From Anoplopoma fimbria (taxonomy: Eukaryota; Chordata; Actinopteri; Perciformes; Anoplopomatidae): a stretch of 64,000 nucleotides of DNA. Of the stretch, positions 14,901 to 29,670 are shown in pieces (positions within the stretch are counted from its first letter, which is position 1; every line of letters starts with the position of its first letter). The notes beneath the pieces were generated by a model, which worked only from the letters and a program-made list of their open reading frames with translations, did not search any database and had not been told where the DNA came from. The stretch covers positions 30,494,398 to 30,558,397 of the forward strand of contig NC_072457.1 of assembly GCF_027596085.1 (NCBI RefSeq), in the 5' to 3' direction. A program made the translations under genes and the position numbers.

Positions 14901-15275
14901 GATTAGGACCGGTGCTGTGTAGGCTACACAGTGTTTGTTATGTATGTGTTATGTAATTTAATTTTACCTTTGATTTCAACTTCTTTATCTTTCTCTGCGA
15001 CTACTATGATCAAGCAAATAAGACAGCAAGAAGGCAATTAGAGACAATTCATTTTATGGCAAATCCTGAAACAGTCTTCAGTTTTCTGAAGATACCAGAG
15101 TGTTTATCCTCCACTACAGTAAATTTGTTTAATTTTAACAGCAAATTAGATGAGAGTGATTAGGACCTGTGCTGTGTACGCTACACAGTTTTTGTTATGC
15201 ATGAGTTTAATTTCACTGGTTTGATTTAAACTTTTTGATCTTTCCAGCAAATTAGATGAGAATGATAAGGCTTTG
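14901..15275. repeat. locally duplicated segment
   Basis: The words GATTAGGACC-GTGCTGTGTA-GCTACACAG followed by TTTGTTATG recur at 14901 and 15158 with similar downstream text. AGCAAATTAGATGAGA recurs at 15141 and 15247. This indicates imperfect tandem duplication with a unit near 105 bases and an older copy further left. Confidence 0.7.
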
Positions 15276-17691
15276 TACTAACAAATCAGGCATTACTTTA
15301 GGATTTGGGGAAATGCCTCGATGAGTCACTTGCTGTGGCGTTAAAGCCTATTTAAAGCCTGTGTAAATCACTCCTCTCTCACCATGTGCCAAGGTACCAC
15401 TTTTACAAGTTATTTGTGTTTGTGTGAGTGTGTACATCGAAGTGTGAGAACCCACACGTGTAAGGTGTATTTCGTCACTTACCGCATTTCATGTATCTGC
15501 ACCTGGGAAGTGTGTGCGAAGGTATTCTCTGGAGCGACAGTCGGCCTGTGAAAGAAGAGTTAGGATAAGGATGGAGGGAGCAAAAGAAAGAAAGTGAGAG
15601 AGAGGGAGACAGAAAAAAAAGAAAAAGGAGAGGGAGATGTTCCACATTTAGCAAGTTGTCAGAAACAGTTTTATGCTGCGATCAGAGGCGAGAAGGAACG
15701 CACATACACACTGAACACATTTAAAAGTAAAATTAAGTGCCTTGATGCTGACTTTACACAGAACAAACTGAGCTCTTCTGTTTGCTGCCAAATCTGACAA
15801 ACAACGTAAATCACTGTGAGACACAGTGGGCTGTTTGCACAGATTTTACTGAGGCAGCATTGCCTTCTAAAATCATTAGGATGTTACAGCGCCTGTACTC
15901 AAGTCCCAACATCCGAGAACTCTTTCTGTGATCTCCTTTTGGGCTCTATTTATTATAAAAGTGTTGCTGTTGGTTACCCTCTTCAAACAATAGTTCATAA
16001 CATACCCAAACTTGTGCTATGAAGACATGAAGCTCAATCAGTGGCTTATTGTAGTTATAACAGGCCACAGTGCATACTATTTTGTCGGGATCACAAACAC
16101 ACACAGCATTGACACACATATATATATATACAGTATATACATATATATACATAAATATATACAAGGTATATACAAAGATGAGTTTGCTAAGGACTTATAT
16201 AGCAATTGGCAATATTTTTAATTTAACTGAAATCTTCATTGAACACAGAAGCAAAGTGCCAATATGGCTTAATAGGCCTCTTCTCTGTTAAACACATTGT
16301 TGGAGGACCTGCTTTCTCTATGCCCACCACAAACATCCGACGCAAAGGTTTTTCATGTTAAAAAAAAAAGAGAAAAGGTCATTGTACTTCAGGGTAAGTT
16401 TTGCACCATGGAATGGTATTGTAGTGCACAGCATACCCGTACTAGGAAAGTATTGCAATGCGCTGTAGCACTGCTTCCCCTCGCTGCAGGCATAGTGAGC
16501 GCGTTTTTCTATCAAACATATCTTGTATCTTGTAATACAATAGTAACACAGAGGCTCCGTCCTCTGAACCAAGACAACAAACTCTTTATTACAGCTTGTC
16601 AACGGCAGTAGCTTCACATTACAGCTTTTCTCTTTCTGTTAAAATTATAGAACTATACACTGCATCACTGCAATCAAATTCACTCAGAGCATTTCACTGA
16701 GAGGTAACTCCACCAAAATGTTCAAAGTACTGCTCATACTTATCTCTGCAAGGATTTGACCTATTATAAGCAGCAGTGTGAAATGTGAAGGTGGAGAGAT
16801 GTGAACATGTAGCTGATCTAAATAAGAGTCTCTCCAGTCCGAGTTGGATATTAAAATGTATGAAAACACTATGGTACAATAATTCACTCCTGATACTTAA
16901 GGCAGGTATCATATCACAGTCATATTTTTAGTATAGTGACAAAACTTTTCAACCGCCAGAAGCAGTTTACAGATGCACCTGCAACGTGTCACGGAAAAAG
17001 ATGCAAAAGCATCGCTCTCTTCTTTATTGTGCCGTGAGCATATTCTGTAGCCAAAGGCTTTTTTTGTATACTGGTGACGTACTGAGATAAAGTCTGTTAT
17101 TCAATATGAAACTAACAAAAATAAGAGGGACCAGAATTATGTATTAATTCATAAATTTTATGTTACACATTTTACATCTATCTTTTAACATCCTGGGACC
17201 ATGTTAGAAATGAGTATTGTCAGGTAAACATGTTATCCCTTAGACTGGTGTGTTTGATAGATTAATAAATAAATCAAATCAAATATATGAGCAGGAAGGA
17301 GACACTAAGCTCCTTTTAATTGTCGTACTAGAAGCTAGAAAGAAAATAAGGCCAAGTTTGATCATTTTGGGCAATTTGAGCTGTCTTTTTCCAAACAGCA
17401 TCAAACAGAAGTTACACACACCAGCTGTTGATCAATGCTTTGATTTGGTGAAGCTTTTTGAATTCATAAACCTGGTCTCCTCTGATCAAACTGCTCTAAA
17501 CAGTCAACTAACAGTCAACAGAGCCTTGGTCTGGCTTTTTGTAAACAATCACATTACTTGAAGCCTCTCAAGATGAATTTTGTGTGATATTCCTAGCCCC
17601 TTAGGATTCTCATGAGAATCCAGCTGGTGTGCAAGGATAAGGGACTAGGAAATGCTTTATGTCAATGGTTGTCCTCACTAAGACAGAACTA

Positions 17692-17693
<2 letters not shown>
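15276..17693. other. gene-free stretch with small (TA)n patch
   Basis: No exon recognised. A short TA/CATA-rich low-complexity patch lies at about 16115-16172. A purine-rich patch occurs at 15570-15640. Confidence 0.5.

Positions 17694-17768
<75 letters not shown>
17694..17768. repeat. (TG)n microsatellite
   Basis: About 75 bases of uninterrupted TG. It is the inverted complement of the CA tract beginning at 18206, so the two could pair across a 437-base spacer. Confidence 0.97.
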
Positions 17769-17769
<1 letters not shown>

Positions 17770-18204
17770 ACCTCTCATGATGAATGCATGTGTTATATAC
17801 AAGAAGAACTTGTAACAATGAAAGTGAAGCAGCTATGTCAGATCAATACAGACATACTAATTAAATCAACTCTCCGCTGCCTGGAAATGTTGGATCATAC
17901 TCATTATGTTTGTTCATACAAAGGGCCTGTGGTGATCAGAATTAGTGTAGCAAACAGAACCAGCAGTGGCTAACAAGCTAACCTGCTGCACTGTTTTCTG
18001 TCCCTGCCTTGTGTGTCATTATACTCAGTACATAAGTACTCTACTTGAGAGGCAGATCCAGCTAGAAGCTAAAGCTGGATGAGTATCAGAATCCCCAAAA
18101 CAAAATGGAACAGAACAGAAGCCTTAACTGCGCTTGTTTACACAGTGCCATAAAGAAAAATGATGCTTGGGGCCCCATAGCTGCTTGAGCTGGGCTTGCA
18201 TGTA

Positions 18205-18330
<126 letters not shown>

Positions 18331-18844
18331 TCAGGTCCCAACGAGAGCCATCCGTCTCATCTGCCATTCGCTACTTGAGGGACACAATGATGGAGACATT
18401 CCTTTGAGCTGTCTCAGCAAAACCACACGCAAGTGTCTACTTTGTCACTTTAGTATTCACTGGATGAGCTTTTGGCCGTGCCACCACTTTGGTCTCAAGA
18501 CCTATTGGATGGTTTCCCTAATACTTAAAGTGAGACAATGACTGTGTTTATGTGCACAAAATATTCTGGTATCTGCCCTTATTCTAAAAAAGACAATATT
18601 CACTAAGATGTTTATATGGCTAATGAAAATTAATAGTCCACTAATATTCCCATTTACATGCAGCCATGCGTACTTAGATTAATTTAAAATGCCTCCATGA
18701 TTTAGCATTTATCCACAGTGGCCACTGTTGAGCAAAAATTACACAGACATGCCTTCCACCAACACTTTCCCTAATTTTGATTCAACTTCATTATCCTCCG
18801 CCATATTGGACTTTGAGTTTTACCACCTTGGTTTTTTCCAGAAG

Positions 18845-18965
18845 TGACAAACTGGAAACACACTGTGAAAGAGTTAATGTTTTAAGATGAAAAAACAGGC
18901 AACTCCCAGACCAGACAACGCCATGGTAACCAGCTGTCAATCACAAGTTCCCAAATTGTAAAATA
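18845..18965. mobile_element. fragment of a teleost interspersed repeat
   Basis: The text AACACACTGTGAAAGAGTTAA, then a CCAGAC-ACGCCATGGTAAC stretch and CTGTCAATCACAAG, matches in order the segment at 24490-24600 in this window. I remember it as a frequent fish repeat, but its class is uncertain. Confidence 0.6.
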
Positions 18966-19318
18966 ATTTCTTTAAAGCAGGAGGAAATGTCACTGAGGCA
19001 GTGGTTAGAAAGGAACCCAACATTCCCAAATGTGAGACCTAATTAGGCAGTGCCAACCAATACAAACCTTGTCAATAAACCAACAAAGAAAATCTCCCTC
19101 TCTGGTTTAGAGCACCATAAATTATTTATATATTGTACCAAAGGTAAAACGGAGGGGAAAACGTGACAGCTTCTTGCTGCAGAGCAAAGACAACCCTTGA
19201 CTGAAGTCTGATCAGTTCAGAGCAGGTTTCCTCGTGCAGTAGTCCCTGGCAAGGTGGGAATGCACAGGTGAACACATGTGCACTGCTGGCTCTCTGCAGG
19301 GGCCTTTGACCGATTTAT

Positions 19319-19456
<138 letters not shown>

Positions 19457-20429
19457 AGTGGCCTGGGGCAGATCTTTATCCTCAAGCCCCACAAAGCCAT
19501 TTAAGCCCTGCAGCTATACCAGTCTGCTCTACTCCTTCCTCCTTCATATATCCCTCCTTGCTTCACCAAATCATTTTTTTAATACTCCTTCTCCCTGGAA
19601 TCCACCTCCCCTCACTTAACCCTTATTTTTCAATTTTATTTATCATTCTAATCATTCAACTTTTTCCTCCGGATCTCTATGCTGTCTCTCCACCCACCCC
19701 AGGGCTGCTCTTTCATCTCGCTCCAACCTTCTTCCTATCTCTCTGTGGAGGTCCAGAGTCCAGTGGCTGAAGCACCAGAATGTCAGACAGACATATATTA
19801 ACATTTAGACAGCCTCTGGGCCCGAAGGGGACCTCCGGTTTAAATCAGTCACATCCTCTCTGCACGTTTAGAAAAGTTCCACAAGCCGACTGGTACAGCT
19901 GGCACCAGCGGAGCACCGGTGTCAATCTTCACGGGTGTTTTACCGTCAGTTGTCCTACGTGACTGTTTCATGGGTGTGTAAGTTTCTCTTTTCTCTCACT
20001 TCTTCCTTCAACACTTGTCTGTTCTCTTCCAATTCCATTAAACACATTCTGGTATGTTACCATCAGTGTCAAGTCAATTTGACAGTCTAGCTTCTCCACA
20101 GGCAATCTAGTCTTAAAAGAACAAACAGAGTGTGTGTCCCATTCCTATCAGTGTGGCTTAAACTAGCAAATATTTTAAATATTGATTAATTCCATTTCTT
20201 TTTTGATGAAATGTTCAACAAAACATCAGAAAACAGTGAAAAAGACCTGTAACAGTTTCCCAGAGCCCAAGGTGAAACTTTCAGATTGCTTGTTTGTCCG
20301 CCTGACAATCCAAAACCCAAAGATGTTCAGTTTACACAGATATAAAAAAGCGAAAAGCAGTAAATCCTCACAATTGAGAGCCTAGAGCAAAGTCAGTCAT
20401 TCAAACAATCACCGTGGTTCAGAAATACA

Positions 20430-20690
20430 TCTATAAATATTGGATGAATTGCTATAATATTTGTTCCCCAGGAGATGAGTCCTAATGACTTTGGTGATCT
20501 TCAGACCTATTCATTAGTGCTCGCTGCAGTTCAAAATGTCAGTATGTCGAATACTTTGGAGACAAATACCTGCAACATTAATGAGATGAAATGAATGTGT
20601 TTAGTGCTAATTACCAAATGTTAGCCAGCTAACACGCTGCACTAAGATGGAGAGCATGGCAAACATTATACCTGCTTCCTGTGTGACTGT
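20430..20690. mobile_element. degraded teleost interspersed repeat
   Basis: The ordered phrases TTCCCCAGGAGATGA, TCCTAATGACTTTGGTGATC, then TTAGCCAGCTAACA, ACTAAGATGG and GCAAACATTATACCTGCT resemble a repeat I recall as common in fish genomes. No coding capacity is seen. Class unassigned. Confidence 0.5.
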
Positions 20691-20765
20691 ACACTTTTAG
20701 TCTTGTTGCCTGACAAATGACAAACAAATAATGAACTGACAATCAAAACATTTTGCCTTGATTAT

Positions 20766-20830
20766 GAACTTGGCCGATTGGTTACAGCGCATGCCATATA
20801 ACTGCAACGGCCCAAGTTTGATTTCCAAGC
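20766..20830 (+). mobile_element. tRNA-derived SINE head fragment
   Basis: A box-A-like stretch (TTGGCCGATTGGTTACAGCG) is followed about 40 bases later by a degraded box B (CAAGTTTGATTTCC). This is the layout of a tRNA-derived RNA polymerase III promoter. There is no intact tRNA cloverleaf and the body of the SINE is missing or decayed. Confidence 0.5.
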
Positions 20831-21639
20831 ATGTGGTGAAAACGCCCCAAAAATCTGAAAAGCTTCAAAATAGTTGGTGATAATTTTCACTAGATTGACT
20901 ACATAAAGAAAATGTAGTCGAACACTCTCAGCCACGATGTGTCTAGGGTTTACCCTGAAGACCTCCATGTCAAAACTGTGGTAAATGATTTCATTATTAA
21001 ATACCATTTGCTTTTTACGAATGTGCATCAATTTTTCCTTTAAATTAGTATCTTCAGTGTGGTCAGTACCTCTCAAAAACTGGTGTGCGTTCCCATTCTT
21101 TCTCATCCAGTAGATTGAGTATGCCATAATATAGACTGCACTAATAAAGAACTTTGGGCAGATTCTGAGTGAATCTTTTCAAAGGTTGTCCTCTCTTTTT
21201 TAAAAGACCTTAATATTGAGACTTGCAATGTATATGCAGATCACTTGTTGATTCATTATTTTTATGCAGATTGCTTGGCTCCCAGTATTGCTGGTTTCAG
21301 CGTTGTCGGGGGATATGCCTGTTTGGAACCTGTGCCCGTTCAGAGATGGACTATTGCTTGACCCCCCAGAGTGTTGCGTTCTCAAGAACAGCTCATCTCT
21401 AGTTGACTCCAGGGAGCTGAAGAAAAGTTTGATTGTAACGATAGTATACCCAGAATCCAGCATTATAGATGAACTGCAGTCATTGGCTGGCATTATCTAT
21501 ATAATCGACTTAGTCTGCAAAGCCCTTAAGCCCCTGCCCCGCCGCTGCACAGAGTGCCATCGCTTGTTTAAATACAGTTAATAATACTGAATGTGTCACA
21601 TGTCCAAATTTCACCAACTTCGACAATGCACATCTTATT

Positions 21640-21750
21640 TTCCCCTACAATAGTACCGCCAATTGCGAATTAAATCGGAAGAACAGTTCCTGAGATATGC
21701 AAAGTACACAGACGGACGGACAGACGGACGGACGAACAGATAGATATTAG
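21640..21750. repeat. (GGAC)n tract with flanking interspersed-repeat text
   Basis: A short GACG/GACA tetranucleotide run (about 21709-21738) is preceded by GTTCCTGAGATATGC, a phrase I associate with a teleost interspersed repeat ending in such tetranucleotides. Confidence 0.5.
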
Positions 21751-23380
<1,630 letters not shown>

Positions 23381-24489
23381 ACACACGGAGGCTGGTTGTA
23401 GCAAGTAAATACACAGTAAAACATTCATCTCATTCTGGACTGCTGGGGTGCACATCGAATTCTTGCATCTGCAGACTGCAGCGCTAAAACGAACCTAAAA
23501 ACAGACACAAATCCTTGCTTCTTACACAAAAATATATCTTGATCTTAAATATCTGCACAAAAAACACAAATCAGCAATACCTATCTAAAGCACACATAAA
23601 CAAACAGCATGCTTCCACTGCCTCCTCTATTTCGCTTATACCCACACACATTCCTCCATCTCTTTTATTCTATGCATGCCGGCTCCCCATCGCCTATCAC
23701 TCACATTGAAATTCCATCTGTTTTTGCAATCTGGGAGTGCAGCTGTGGAGCTTTTACATTTCCTGTCTTCCTGCCCGGCACAGAGAGGGATGTATGGAAA
23801 CTCAAAATGGAGACTGGAGTGTGGAGCCACATTTATTGCCTCTTAGTGGGGAAACTGTACACATCCAATATCCAAAGAGCCTTACTGTATGAAGGACGGT
23901 GTTTTTAGCACGTGTGGCCCTGCGGGGAATTGTGTTAATGCTGCCATTAATAAACGTCAGCTAGTCAGAATTACCAGTCAACCCCAACTGATACTTTCAG
24001 GAAAGTATGTGCAAGACAACAAGACAAACTATAAATTACAAATTGACTTTTATGAACAGTGTACAGGTGACTGCTGTAGAAGGAGAGGGATCATAATTAG
24101 TGACTTCCGCTCAGTGCAAAGCACTCAGACAACAGAGAGGAGAGGTCTGGAAATAGGCTGTTACTGTACTTCTCAGGCAGCTCCTTAGGGCCCCATTACT
24201 AGTGGATATCTTCCCATCATCACTGTCTGTGGACGAAGAGGAGAGGGGACTGGGGAGTAATGGATTTCATCTGGAGATGATGACTGATGGACCAAATGTA
24301 TCCAAAGACACACATAACACACCAAAGTGAACAAAGCTTTTGGAGCCATTCAAGCAGATTGGTGTATGTATGGATGTAGAAGCCAACAGGACGGGGTAGT
24401 TGTGGTTATGTGGTATGTGTTGCAGTGCCATACACAGCTGTTTGAATCCACGCTCAATAAGACATTTTTAACTAATTAATAATACACTT

Positions 24490-24760
24490 TCATGAACTTA
24501 AACCACACTGTGAAAAGGTTAAAGTCGTAAAATTCCAAGACCGGACACAGACGTGGTAGCAACCTGTCAATCACAAGGTAGCCCCGCCCTTAAGCGTACC
24601 ATGTTTTATCCTCTATTTTACTGTAAATGGGACCTATCATGCTGTATTGTAGAAGACTTTAAACTAGCAATTGGGACCATAAACTCATGTTTGGTAAGTC
24701 AAGTGAGAAGTAGGATCATTGTCTGCCATAAACTAGTTGTCCCATCAGACCAAGTAAGGC
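24490..24760. mobile_element. teleost interspersed repeat, longer copy
   Basis: It shares ordered text with 18845-18965 (CACACTGTGAAAAGGTTAAAG, then CTGTCAATCACAAGG) and continues through CCCCGCCCTTAAGC, AAATGGGACC, ATCATGCTGTATTG, AAACTCATGTTT and AAGTGAGAAGTAGG. I recognise this order as a frequent fish repeat, probably derived from a DNA transposon. No open frame. Confidence 0.65.
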
Positions 24761-25740
24761 CGCAGCAGCAAAGCCTCTTATGCCAGTTTGCAGACGACAC
24801 AATATTTGTGTCTGTTACCATGTTTACTGTTTCAGATGAGCAGTTTAATAGTCATAAAATCTTGCCATATTTTTAATTTTTTGGGCCGAGAGACAAAACA
24901 GAATACAAGTCGGTCCAAGGAACAAGAATGTAAACAAACAATGCCGTTGGGTATGATGCTGGCTGTCATTTTTATTTTTATTATAAAACACTGACCATTC
25001 CTCTGTTTCACAGTTATACCCGCAGCACCAGTAACATCCTAATATTTCACATCATTCCTTTTTCACTTCACTATGTTTCGCTTCAATTTCTAAGCTAGTC
25101 TTTCTGTCGGAACATTATGAGGCTTCCCAGACCGACGATGGTTGTTGTTCACATTACACAGGATAAAATGAATGATTTATGCAGCCGATGGCCATGTTAC
25201 TGATTTCAGTAGAAACCCTATGACAGCGTATTCGGGCTTTAATTGCGCTGAAATCGTGAAGTACCAACCAAGTATTGAGCAAGGATGCTTTTTGTGTTAA
25301 GAAACGTAATTTTTACCTCTAATAATAGTATTGATATCACTCCTGACAACAAACAAAACTGACTAGAGTAGAGGGAATTATATAAGATGATACCAGAGCC
25401 CAGGTTGGGATATTATAAAAAAATAAATAAAAAAAAATCTCAAAAGATGCATCAAAAGATATCCTAAAAAAAATAAAAGCTTTTGGACAAAAGTAATTTA
25501 TTTCTTGCCTTTGACTTGTAGGAATCTAATACTTGTTATTAATGCAATCCAATAAAACCACTTATTTTTTTTTATATTTTCTAAAGAGCCAACAGACAGG
25601 CATGCTGATCCCACTAACAGAGACTGTGTTTGTCAGGGAACATTAGCTAAGAGACAATTAGGTTTCAGTTCTACTGACGCCATTAGAGCTTTTAACTGGC
25701 TGCCGAAGGAAAGGAAGGAAGGAACGGGAGATGTGTTTAG

Positions 25741-25741
<1 letters not shown>

Positions 25742-25808
<67 letters not shown>
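25742..25808. repeat. (TG)n microsatellite
   Basis: About 67 bases of TG followed by a looser TG-rich tail to about 25880. Confidence 0.97.
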
Positions 25809-25810
<2 letters not shown>

Positions 25811-25880
25811 AATATGTATGTGCTTGTGGGTATGTGTACAGGGTTTTATGTGTGTCTGTGGATGGACTGTGTGTTCACAT

Positions 25881-28083
25881 GTTTTGTGTATCTGTGTAGC
25901 AGAAAGGTCAGAAGAGAGAGCTTCTGGCCCGCAGCGTGTTTTCTAAGTTGTAGAAGGGAAAAATGACTGTTGGTAACGCTTTATTTTACAAGTCGGTTAT
26001 TTCGTATTACTTTCTTGAACGTTTTATGGGAGAAGTATATCGTTTGATCCTAATTAAAAAAAAAATCAGGCAATTACTTTCAAGATTAATCAATTAATCA
26101 TTTTAAATGTGAGAAAATAGCGAAAAGCGTCCCCTTACAGTTCGTCATAGCTCAAGGTGATGTCTTAAAATGTGTTGTTTTGTCCAACCAATGGTCTAAA
26201 ACCCAAAGATATTCAGTTTGAAATGATAAAGAAAACAGAGAAAACAAGCAAATATTAAAGAAGCTGAAGCCAGTGACTATCTGACAGACAGACACATACA
26301 TGCATGCATGAACGCACCCACGACCAAACGCATGCTTTCCACACGGCGGAGATAACTTTGAGAGGCAGCCTAGATCTGAGACATTAGTTTCTATAAAAAA
26401 AGACAATGAACCACATCCCACAATGTGCTTCTACAAGGATCGGAGTGGCCACTAAGTCAACATCCCTCTGATGTGTCTGCCTCCCCCCCTTCTGACCTCT
26501 GCTTGTCACTCTGGCTGTCATAGTGACTGGAGAGTAAAAAAGCAGAGAATGTATCGAGGCAGGTGTGAGCTCGCCGACCATTTCCCATCACATGCAGTTG
26601 AAGCGTGGGATACAGAAGGAGTGTGAGAATTTAATGGTGTGAGGGAGCATGACTGTGCCGTGAATTAGTATGAGCTCTGGCGGGTATGTAAGTGTATATG
26701 TGTGTTTTAGCTTTGCACTGTGGTATATGAGATTCTGCTGCAGTGCTTTCACATATGAGCCTTCACTGCAGAATCCAACCATGATGTCATCTTTTCCTTT
26801 CATCTTTCCCTCTCTGAATCTCTCAAGCTGTAGAAGGAGGGGTTTAATTCAGTCATGATGTCAAGTGAGAGGATCGTATTAGATAATGTAGAGAGGGAGT
26901 GGAGAAGACAGGGAAGAGGAACAAAGTAGGAAAGGGTTCATTTGCACTTGCAGAAAAAAACTACAAAAAGAAAACCCAGCTGCTGTGAAGAAGCAGTTTT
27001 TCACTTTATCTCTGTAAGTCATTATTACTGAGTATTAAAACTTAAAGTAACACCTGACTCCCTGTGCTAATCCCAAACATACTTTGTACCCTCCACAAAA
27101 TCTAATCAGATGTAAAAATGCTCTAGAAGAGGATAGTCAATTAATTATTTAGCTGATCAACAGAATCGTTGATAATTAATAAATATGTTCATCAATTTTC
27201 CACATTATTTTTCTTCCGTTTCTCAAATATGAGGATTTTCTGCCTTCCTCTATTTTAGTAATAATTTAATATATAGATAGAATAATTCCTGAACACTGTC
27301 GATCACTTGTACTCACGTTATTAAAGACATTTTCTCTTTCCGGCTTCATCAGGTAAAACTCAAACTGACTAACAGTACAGGTACTTTAAACAATCATTAT
27401 ATGAATGACCTTATCGAGGTCTGAGGATAAAACCAGTGTAAGCGTTTCATTTTTTTTTTTTTCATTGACACTTTTTGATTAAACACACCTGAAGCACATG
27501 ATCTTTGTAGTAATCTTAATAACCATTACCTTCTGAAAATGTAATACTGCAGTAATTGTAGATTTAATTGTAAATTGAATACAATTGCGTTATGGACTAC
27601 TGGTGAAACAAAAAAAAGCAGAATATAACGTTTTATTATCTAGTAACATGCACTTTTATAGACCTTGGCTTATATTTAATACACACAATTACCTCTGTCA
27701 CATACAGTAGGGCAAACATTTCAAATATGAATACATTAGTGGTGAAACATAATAAATGCAGATGCTGATTCCATACGAGGGCTCACTGAATTATAAACCA
27801 TATTCTGTGGCCTTTACAGTCACTAGTCAACCCAACCAAACACATATGAGAGACTTCTATGACAAGAAGCATTAAAGCTGTTATGGAGGCGTGTGGTGGA
27901 GCAACACATCACTGCAACACTTTATGTTGGTTTTTCCTTCAATTTGTCATCCATCTGTAAAGGCTACAGGTATCATTATTTCCCCTAGCACAAACATCTA
28001 ACGCTATAAATTGTGTGATATCTACCTTCATCTGCATAAATACCATGCGTGCTACACATCCTGCTCCTCAAGAGCACAGCTGA
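25881..28083. other. gene-free stretch
   Basis: No exon or recognised repeat. The segment 26560-26860 is unique-looking. The remainder (27000-27800) is AT-rich. Confidence 0.45.
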
Positions 28084-28320
28084 TGCCATTAATTAATTAA
28101 TTAATTAATTAAGCCTTTATTAGTCCCACAATGGGGAAATTATTTCTCTGCATTTGACCCATCCCGGAGGAGCAGTGGGCTGCAATGAAGCCCCGGGGAG
28201 CAACTTGGGGTTAGGTGTCTCGCTCAAGGACACCTCGGCATGTTGCCGGTAGAGGGGTTTGAACCTCCAACCTTGTGGTTACGGGACAAGCGCTCTACCT
28301 CTTGTGCCACAGCCGCCCCG
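28084..28320 (-). mobile_element. tRNA-derived SINE, near full length
   Basis: On the minus strand a box A-like TGGCACAAGAGG (28298-28309) and a box B GGTTCAAACCC (28255-28265) give a split RNA polymerase III promoter. A body with GTGTCCTTGAGCGAGACACC and CTCCCCGGGGCTTCA follows. The 3' end reads CCCCATTGTGGGACTAATAAA and finishes in an (ATTA)n tail at 28084-28112. The same tail is found at 29464, 36805 and 60066, so this is one mobile family. Confidence 0.85.
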
Positions 28321-29463
28321 CAAATTAAGCACTCAATGCCATTATCTTACTGCTTCTTTGGGCGTGTCGGCGCTGAACTACAATTAGATACAAACCACAA
28401 CACAATGGCTTCTGAGTCGAACCAAGTGTATGTTTATATGTGCAGATATATTAATTTCATACATTTGCTCATTGATATGATAATGCACATGTTCTTTTTT
28501 AGAAGGTCCTCACATGTGTATGTGCAATTTCTTTGCCTTCAATCTGCCATAAAGAGTGTTTGGACAGAGGGGCTGAATGCTGCAGCATATCTTCAGACTT
28601 CAAAAAGACAACTGTTATGTGATTCAGACAGTCTTCCTGTCAGATTGACAGCTTTTGATTTTTTTGTTTCTCAACAAGTTGCAACTGAGGTTTCTCAGAC
28701 CTGAGGGACATGAATCCTGCTCTGCCTACGAAAGCAAGACGTAAACTCAGAGTTCAACTCCAGACATGACACTCACCACATCTTGATCTGTGATGTGTTT
28801 TTTTCTGTGATGTCAGCAGTAAAGAGAATAGAAAATATGTGCGGGAGAGAGCGGGAGAGGGGGAAAACAGGGCAAAAGCTGGAGATGGAGAGAGAAAAAA
28901 GGGAATGTGGAAGTCAGGGAGAGAAAGGAAAACAGTTGGATGGAGGGAGAAATAAAGTCAGAGGGGCCAGTGATTGGACAGAGGAAGGTGAGAGTGTCCC
29001 TGGTTCTCTCTGATGTCCACATTCAGTCCCTGCGGATGCCGGCGCCGTCTGCTCCTCCCCCCCCCCACCAGCTAAACACATCACACTTAGATGAAATAAA
29101 CACACACACAGGAGGGGATGAGTTAGCCGCTGCTACTGCAGCTCCCCTGGCAAAAAACTGATTTTGAGATGCGTGTGTGTGTTTTCTGTTCAGTGAAAGC
29201 ACACTGAACAGCAGAAGCACAGCACAGCCTAGTGGCAGCAAGATAAAGAGCCCGAGGCAGGACGAGGGATCAGTTGAAAACTCCTTAATTACTTTCAATT
29301 ATTAGGTTTTTTTTTAGACAAAACTTTTAAAGACCTTTTTAGCCACAAATAAAATGCAGTTCAAATTATTAATCATTTGACAATTTGAAACCAGTAAAGC
29401 TGACACTGACTTTCTGTACCGACTTCGTTGTTGAGGGTGCCAGCATGCACTGGACAAGAGTAA

Positions 29464-29670
29464 ATAATAATAATAATAATAATAATTAAGCCTTTATTAG
29501 TCCCACAATGGGGAAATTACAATTCTCTGCATTTGACCCATCCCGGAGGAGCAAGGGCCACCATCAGTTAAGTGTCTTGCCCAAGGACATCGACTGCTTG
29601 CCCAAGGACATCGGCCGAAGCGGGTATCGAACCACCGAGTGGGCTGCTAAGAAGCACCCGGGGAGCAACT
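29464..29670 (-). mobile_element. second tRNA-derived SINE copy, with internal duplication
   Basis: It has the same 3' end as the copy at 28084, here with a (TTA)n tail, and a box-B-like GGTTCGATACC near 29622-29632. TTGCCCAAGGACATCG occurs twice in a row near 29578 and 29598, a local tandem duplication within the body. The tRNA-like head is incomplete. Confidence 0.75.

Noticed and set aside
28252..28310. tRNA-like boxes A and B
   Set aside because: Part of a SINE with a full body and repeat tail; no tRNA acceptor stem or anticodon arm can be drawn.
29016..29056. Possible endov last exon (minus-strand AGIRRD then stop)
   Set aside because: Superficial likeness to ADI-SRE only; the acceptor is in the wrong phase and the similarity is too short.
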